A stretch of DNA of 64,000 bases from Tenrec ecaudatus. Its lineage: Eukaryota; Chordata; Mammalia; Afrosoricida; Tenrecidae. The DNA lies in assembly GCF_050624435.1 (NCBI RefSeq), contig NC_134530.1, positions 143,136,721-143,200,720 of the forward strand, given 5' to 3'. A program made the translations under genes and the position numbers. Under the pieces are notes generated by a model that did no database searches, was not told the origin of the DNA, and saw only the letters and a list, made by a program, of their open reading frames with translations. Below are positions 46,147 through 55,100 of the stretch, in pieces. How positions within the stretch are numbered: the first letter of the stretch is position 1; each line of letters opens with the position of its first letter.

Positions 46147-49100
46147 TGCGCTCTGTGCATCTGAACGGGCTTTCTCACCACCAGGAATCACAGGGGACGA
46201 AGCAGAGTCTTGCCCCCTAACACATCAAGAAAGCCATGGCTAAGAAGCACCGAGCGTGAGCGCTGCCAGGAGCTCAGTCACAGTGGTTCAAGTGCTCGGC
46301 TGGGTCAGACCCACAGCAGAGGCTGGGGCAGTCTCTTGCCACAAACCCCATGGGCAGCTCCAGCCTGTGCTGCAGCTTCGCTCGGGGTCACAGCCCACTC
46401 GAGGGCAGCGGGTGTTTGAGCAGCACGCGCACCGGGTACAGTCCACACACAAGCACCTGCCACAGGCCAGCACCAGGGGAAGAACGACCACTACTGAAAA
46501 CACACGTGACTGAGAAACTGTGGACGTGGAAGAGAGTAATACAGGTCAGGAGCGGGTTTATTACATTTACAACTGTTTAGGATGCTCAAAACAGCACATT
46601 GAAAACAAGTCCTCAACTCAGCATCACACACACCCCATCACGTATGTACTCACAAGTCCCAGCTTCCCGGCTTCGATCAAAATCTTATTTAGGTATCTCC
46701 TAAAGACAGGGTTGCTCTGACTTTCATAGTCCTCCCTCTTTCTCTTTTCACACTCGCCGATCTGAAACCACAAAACGCATGCAGGTGGGTAAGCATCAGT
46801 CTGATGTGAGGGTCAGTGTTGGGGCAAGCAGTCCCAACCTCACGGTGAGGATCAGCTGCACCGGCCGGTGACACACAGTGGCGAGCCTGCAGCCCGGAGG
46901 CCCCGGGCTCTCTCTGCAAAGGGCAAGGCGGTGGCTTCGGACAGCGAGTCTGGCCAGCAACACCGAGCCCTGGCCGGACAGACTTTGTCTCCCAGGACCC
47001 TCACAGGAGGACCAGGCTTCCGGACCATGAAGCAGCAGAATTGCTACATCAATCTGCCCCTTCCAAGTTCCAGAGCCAAGACTCTTAAGAAAAAATTTTA
47101 ATGCATATTCATTATGTGTAAGTGGATACACAGGAGATAAACAAGACAACACACAGGATGAATTCAGGTTAGGGACAGAGCAAAGGACGTCCCAAAGGTG
47201 CACATGACTTTTGGCCTCTGTTAATTCTGTGGGTCAATGACCAGCCCTCCCCTGCTCCACGTTCTGCTTCAGGAAGGCAGGGACCCCGGCAGCCCCCCAC
47301 CTGACAGCCCTTGGAGCTCACGTCCTCTGGCCCTACCCCAGCAGCCGGGGCCCAAGTAAGGACAGCGACAGACTTGTGATCCTATACGGGCGGTGGGCCA
47401 TGCAGACAAGCATGACAGTGATGGGGGCAGAGGGACTGCGGGGCGGGTGCTTATACAGTTGGATCTTGAAGAGCAGAAGACTATGCAAAAGTACTGGTTG
47501 CTTCCATCAAATATTCTATACAAGAATCATGATCAAAATTAGAAGAATGTAAACTAGAATTCCAAATTCTAAAGGAAGCCAGACTTTCTGGGGTTGAGGC
47601 TGGATGAACCCCAAAAGTATTGCCTGAGATAGACAATTTAAATTTTAAATCCTAAGCCAAACTATCATTTGAAGTCTTCTTTGAATTAAGACAGCTTTAT
47701 CTTAATAAGTATGTCTGCCTCGAGCGATCTGCTCTTTAAGGAATGCACCCTGTGCAGTAAAAGTAGCCGCAGCCCCTGGAAAGGCTGGAGGAGCAGCCCT
47801 GGGGACCGTGAGTCGGTAAAAGATGTTAGAGATGTTTGCGCAGCTTGAAGAACATCACCCACACCCACCAGCGAGTCGCACATGCAGAAACTCCTGTAAG
47901 GGGAACTGTCGCTGTAATGCAAAGTCGTGTAATAAAGAAAGTTTGTATAAAAAGGGCATGAAAAAAAACCATGGTGAAAGTCTTCCACAAACTTACAAAG
48001 TAGACAGAAACAAAAGGATATTTATAAAGGCAGGCAAATGGGGAGCAATTTAGCATAATATAACCATCACAACAAAGATAAAACTCATGGGAGAAAACCT
48101 CTCACCTGATGAGTGAGGGAATCGAGCGCGCGGTGACACTCGGTCATCTCTTCGGCACAAGCCCGGTCGGCGTCGGCACCGGCGTCCTTCTTCGCGGGCG
48201 CGCCGTGCAGCGCCTGAAACGAGGTGGGGACCTCCTCCTCAGCCGCGCTCGCTTCACACGGAAACCGCTCACTGTGCTCACCTAGCACCCACCAAAATGG
48301 CTTGGGTTTATGAGAAGGGGCTCAAAAAAGTTCGGAACCTATTTCAAGGATCTACATGTGACCTCCTCCCTGGGGGACGGACAACAGAAAAGTGGGGGAA
48401 GGGAGACGTGGGACAGAGCAAGATACGACTAAATGATAATTTATAAATTATCAAGGGTTCATGAGGGAGGGGAAAAGCAGACCTGACGTGACGGGCAGGC
48501 CTTGGCCGCGTACCTGCGGAGACCTGCGCATGGTCCCCGACGCGGCGTCGTAGTTCAGCATGTCGGTGGGGTCGATCCAGTCGTCGTCGTGCGCACCGCC
48601 GGCGGCCAGCAGCAGACACCCGCAAAGGAGCAGGGGCCCCCGCATCCTGCCCGAGCCTGGGCCCGTTCGCGGCACACACAACGGAAACAGAATCGGGTTT
48701 TAGGTGAACTGTTGTGTATTAAAACTGGATCGACCTACTGCTTTCTGCCGTTAAGTCCACGCTTTTCTCCCGAATGCTAATTACGGCGAGCACATAAAAT
48801 TAGGCAGTGGTGTGGCACGGAGATGCGCACACGTTCTTCCGGGGCGGGGCCGGCCCCCATGACCCAGAAGTTCTGCTCCTAGGGAGTACGTATGCAAGCG
48901 CGACCCACGCGCGAGGGTCTTTTCCCAGGCAGTGGGCAAGCCCCGTCCTCGTCATTTCATTTCCCACGCTCTTGACGCCTCGTACGGAGCACAAACGGGT
49001 GCGCACGCTGCTCCCGGCAGCCCCACTCATTAAAGCCCGTAAACCAGCGAGGGCTCCTTTGTGCCCACGCGGGATTCCGAGCCACCACGACGACGTCCTG

Positions 49101-52100
49101 AGTCACACTGCCCCACAGGTGCCGCTGACCGCACCGCCCAGTGGACCAAGCTTGCGCAAAAGCCCACCCCCTTCGGATCCGCTGACGTGAAGGCCAATCT
49201 GGAGATTAGAAAGGAGATGAGTGGTTACTGAAGACCACGCCCTGTGAATCTCGGCTTCACACGCGTCCTGATTTGTAGTCTTCACAATGAAACTGTGATT
49301 TCAAGTGTTTTGGTTGTTCTTTAGTGAAAAGAGGGGTAACAGTGGGAGCTTCGTTTTAGAGTTCAAACCAAGTGCGCATTTTAGAAAGGTCAAGCGCACA
49401 TTCTGCACCGAGGAAAAACCGTATGCGGAGAGGAGGGTCCCACAAGGAGGTAGAAGAAGGTGGTGTGAGAACAGAAAGGGCGTGCGCAGAGCTCGTGGAA
49501 GAGGCGCGCCCCAGCCTCGGCCGGGTGCACGAGTGGGGAAGGGAAAGGGCGATGGCGAACACACGGCTCCAGGCGATCCCACTCAGTGACCTGAATGCGA
49601 CGCTGTCTCTGAGTGAGCGCGCGGCTGGGGAAGCTCGGGGCTCCAGGCACTGACTGCCTGGCTCGAGGCCCCAGAGTGAGAGGGGCACACGAAGCAGGTC
49701 CAGCCAGGACTTCAAGAAGCCCGCCTTCTGGAGGGTATAAACTGGCAAATAACGTCATTTCCGGTTGTGCTGAATTCTACAAAGAAAATAAAGCCAGGCA
49801 ATGGGAAAGACCCTGGAGTGATAGTGGGTATTGTAAGGAAGGGCTCTGAGAGTAACCTCAAACCCACTAAACCCACTGCCATCTTGAATCTAATTCATGG
49901 TGACCTTCACTGAGCAGCCAGCCTCATCTTGCTCCGTGGAGCAGCTGGTGGGTTTGAACTGCAGTCCAACGCCTAACCCACAGCTCCACCAGGGCTCCTC
50001 GGCCCAAAGTAACTCGGCAGAAGTGCTGCCGCGCTGGTTGAGTCTAGCCTCGGGGAGGACTGTGGCTTCTACTGGATCCTTTCGGAATATTTACACCTGG
50101 CACACCCCCTCTTGATACCCAAATGTCACCCTGTGAGATGGCCAAGCCACATGCAAAAGGCATGTAGAGGTGCTCCACCAAGGTCCCAGCTGGCAACCGG
50201 TGCCCACGGCCGGCAAACCCAGCCAATGTCTCCTGGAACCACCTGGGCCCAGTCCAGCCCCATCAACTCTCAGAGGCAAGAGACAGTTAAATGGTTGCAC
50301 AGGGAGCCTAACTGGAAACAACTTGGGCTGTGTGTTACACAGCAATACACAACCACAACATTACTCAAGCAGAAAACTCAGCAGAGAAGCCAACAACGTA
50401 GAGATGTGGGAGACGTTTGCAGAGGACCCGGAGGGGTGAAGGCTGAAGCATTCCAAAGACAGCCAAGGCCAGAAAGGTCTCATGAAGGAGCGCACGGTAT
50501 GGGAGGCCACGTGCGATGATGAGCGGGCTCTGAAGAAGCTACTAGAGCAGTGGTGTTCAACCTGGGGGTCCAACAACCCTTTCACGATCCTTTCACGGGG
50601 GTCGCCCAATTCATAACAGTGGCAACATTAGTTATGAAGTAGCAACAAAAATAATTTATGATAGGGAGGTCACCACAACATGAGGAACTGTCTGAAAGGG
50701 TCTCAGCATTAGGAAGGTTGAGAACCGCTGTACTAGAGAATCCTAGTATACTATGTGTAGCAGGAAGCTACTAGAGAACCCCAGTACCCTTGAATCCTCG
50801 TGTACTATGAGAATACTAGGACACTAGACAACACTGCGCCTAACAGGAAGCTACTAGAGACTACTACCCGGGGACGTGAAGAAATTACTCTGGCCTCCAG
50901 GCGGAGACTGGAGTATAAGAAGACAGACCGACCAGCAGAGAGGATGGCAGTGCAGTGGAGACACGAAAGCAGCATCAACTAAGATTCCAGCAAAGGTGAG
51001 AAGTCAGAACATCTGAAGGTTTTATAGGTGGCCCCACTAGATCAGCCCATGATCACTATGATCAGCCTATTAGATCCGCAAGAACAGAAGGTCTTTCGGG
51101 AGACCTGCCAACTACACAGGCCAGCCTCTCTTCCAGACATGGGCGGCCATGTGGAAACGAAGATCCGGCCAGGGCAACTGGAGTGGAAGGGATAAGGCAC
51201 CACACCCAGGTGTGGCCTAGAAGGCAGCTCTCCACCCACCAGGGGATGCAGAGCACACTGGGCCTCGAAGGGGGCAGAGCCACCCCGTGGAAAGAGCCTG
51301 CCTGGGCCCTCAACTGGCCACCTGAGGAGATGGCACACTAGGTGGGAACACATCTGAGTCTCATGTGGACAAAAGTAAATGTCTTTTAAAAATGGAAAGT
51401 CGCTGAGATTTGGGCTCTGCAGAAACTGCTGACAAAATGGATGTCAAGAAAGATCCGAGAGTACTCAGGATGAGTTTGTGGTTTGTGGTCTGAGCCACAG
51501 AGAAGAAAGGGAGGGCTGTGGGAGGCTGAGGGGAAGAGGGGGGCAGTGAGCTCTGAAAGAGACAGAGTCCGACTGGACACAGTGCATCTGCACTGTCCAG
51601 CAGCCAGCCAGGCTGAGATGTCCAGGAGGCATGATGGAACTCAGGAGAAGTGGCCACAGAACCCCCTTGGCGAGTCAATGCATGTGAGGATGGGTAAAGC
51701 CCGGGACTGGATGCCACCACCCAAAATGACCTATTATAAGGACAAAAGACCAAGTCCTAGGACGCACCACCATTTAGGGGTCAGACAGAAGAGCAGAGTT
51801 GGCGAGAACCAGTCGAGAGCAGTCAGTGAAGCAGGAGCACAGCAGTGAGAGGTGGGAAGAAATGAGAGAGCAGACATGTGTCCCCAGCTGCTGACATGTC
51901 GGGTAGCCGGGCCTCCACTGGTGCAGGTTTCGTCAGGTCCTGTGGACAAACGCCAACAAGGAGCGTTAAAATGAAGAAGCCAGATGAAAGTGATAAAGTG
52001 GGGGAGGGGAGGGTGTGGAGTCGAGGCTACGCAAAAGACTTTCCAAAAGCAACACGTGTACACAAGAGACTTCAAAGCGTCTGTGGGAAATGGAATAGAA

Positions 52101-55100
52101 AAGACCGTGGCATCCTCACAAACTTTCTCAAGCCCCTTTACACTCTGCTTTGCAGATCGAAATGAATGAGGAGGGATGAAGGTGAAGTTTCTACAGGAGA
52201 AAAGAAAGAAAGCGCTCCCATCCTATTGCAGGAAGTAAAGCACTCGGCTAGAGGGAGGCGGAGGGAGGGTGGGGGACCGAGATCTGGAATGGAAAGGGCG
52301 ATGAATCGAATCCAGCAGCTGCATCTGGATCATGATCCCCACCAAAGTCAGGCTCCGGGCAGCTGTGCGCTCTCTCCACTGAGGCTGGCAGACCCAGGGA
52401 GAAACAGGAGACTGGGCATGGTCCAGGGCTAGAGGTTAGCAACGGCACCTTGGGGCACAGTGGCCGCACACTGGAAGTGAGGGGGAGACCTGGTGACCTG
52501 CTCCTGTAAGGACTGCAGCCTAGGGACCCCAGGGCAGTTCTACCGACCTATGCACTGAGTCAGAACTGACTGCGTGGCACATGAGAACAGAGATTAGCAA
52601 TGTGGATATGATGGCCGAGTGGGAACAAGATGACCATGCCGGTTACCATTGCTCTCATTCAACATTGTTCTAGAGTCTCAACCAGGGCAAAAAGATAAGA
52701 CAGAAAAAGCATGCCTACCCGAAACTGTCAGGAAGAAAGTGGTTAAGTCATCCCTACTTTCAGACACAGGATCCCACAACAGAGAAAATCCTAGAGATGC
52801 CACAAGAAAGTTGCGGAAACTAGTAGGAGCGCTCAGCAAAGCAGCGGGATACAAGAGCAACATATAAAACCCAGGTGACTTCTTCACTAACAAGGAGAAC
52901 TCCGAAAAGGAAGTCAAGGGAACAGAATCACTTACACTAGTCTCCAGAAGGATGAAATACCCAGGAATAGATCTACCCAGGGAGGTAAAAACGTATGCAA
53001 GGAAAACTACAAAGCACTATTAAAAATAACCAAGAGAGATGCACATATATGGGGAAACATCCCATGCTCATGGATGGAAAGCCTTTGTAGCATGAACATG
53101 TCAATACTATCCAAAGCTATCCAGAGATAGATTGCAATCCTGATTCAAATCCTGGCTTCCCAAATAACATGAAAACCTCCAACTTTCTATGAAAAGGAAA
53201 CAGGGCCCACCCCAAATAACTAACGCAACAGTGAAGAACAAAGTAGGAAGCTGAGCTGACACTTTCTGATCTCAGAACTCACTATTCAGCCGTGTGAACC
53301 AGTCTGCTATGGGTACAATGACACACACACAGACCAATGGAACAGAACTGAGAACCCAGATGATCTCTGACAAAGGTTGAAACTCATTAGAAGGGAGAAA
53401 TAATAACTGGCGTGAGCAAAATGGATATCCATTTGGGGAAAAAAAGGTGGCAGGATTCATATCTTACACCATTCCTCAAAAATTAAGTCAACATGCATCA
53501 CGGACCTAAATGGTACAGCTAAAGTTACAGACTTCTGGGAGAGAACACAGAGGCAAAAATGCCTCATTTGGGGCATACACACAATTTCAAACACATGAAA
53601 AATGCATGAACAACAGAAGATAAAATAGCTAACTGGAACTTCCTAAAAATTAAATACTTTAACAAAATGTGCAAAAAGAGAACCTACAGACTGGGGAACC
53701 CACTTTGGTGAATGACCTATCTTACCATGATCTAACTTCCAAAATACACAGGAAACTTCATCAGCTAACAAAAGGCAAATGATCCATCCAAAAAAGGGCA
53801 AACTGTCAGGCAGAAGCAGGAGTTAGCAGGGCAGGCAAGTGTGAAGAGATCCCAGAGCTGGTGAAAACACTGCAAGGACTCTGCGAGAGGCCAGCGACAC
53901 CCCCCACACATACACACACCAGCCGCTCACCCCCACCCCCTTTCACTGGCCTTCCAGGCCCAGGTGAAGAAGGCTACTGGTACAGATAACTTTGAACACT
54001 GTTGCTTAGCCCTGGATCTGCAAACAACAAAGTTGCAGTAGAAAATTCCCACGCTACTCCTCTCCCCAGACCTGGGCTGTAAAACTCTCCACCTCTTGCC
54101 TGGAAGGCAAGACTTCCTGGGCCCCAGCTGGGGACCCATGAACCTCGCCTGCCCTCTCCTGGGAGCTCAGGATGCTCCCATCCCTTTCTCTGCTCTCCCC
54201 TCCCAAGTCCTGGGCGGTGGGACTACTCTGGTCCCCAACTAGGGACCCTTGAGCCTTTCCCTGGAGCTCTGAAATAAACCTTTGAAACTGTTTTCTGCCT
54301 TTTCTTTTTTTGTTGCCAAATCTACCTTACACAAAGGACACAAACTGACACTTCACCAAAGAGAATATTCCAGTGGCCAACAAACATGAAGAGACGCTCA
54401 TGATTATCAGCCACTAACCCACTGCCACCTAGTCCGTTCTACATCACAGTGACCCTATTAGGGCAGAGTCGAACCACTCCGTAGAGACTGAGATGGTAAA
54501 TATTTACAGGAGACACCCTTATCTTTCTCCTGGAGAGCAGCTGGTATACGTTTGAAGCACCAACTTTGTGGTCCCAGTCCAATAATGCTTACCGGGGCTG
54601 GGGAATCAGGGCAAGCAGGATGGAAATGGTGTGGTATGCACTTTGGGGGCTATAACCAACGCCACAGAACAATTAGTGTATGAACTGTTCAATGGGAATT
54701 AATTTGCTGTGCAAACTTTCACCTAAAGAAAAATTTTTTTAATTTTTTTAAAGAGAGGGTTGCTACGAGTCAGAATTTACTCGATGGAAGTGAGGGAGTG
54801 AAGGTGTGGGATGCATTTCCGAAGAGCAGGGGGATGAGGTGGAAAAGTAGAATCACCTGAAATGACAAGCCCTCCTACCAGATCTCCAGCATCACTGATT
54901 TGAAGCTGCACCTCCTTAAAATAAATCTTTCAGCTGATGGCACATTCCCTCCAAATAAAGCTGCAATTGCCCCTGCTGGTGATCTTGCTGAAAAACAGAT
55001 TCAGTAGGTCCAGTCTATGTCTGAGAAGCTGCTGGGGATGCTGGAGAGGGTGGCCCACAAGCCATACTCCAAATAGCAGCGTGTTTAGAAGTAACTAGTC

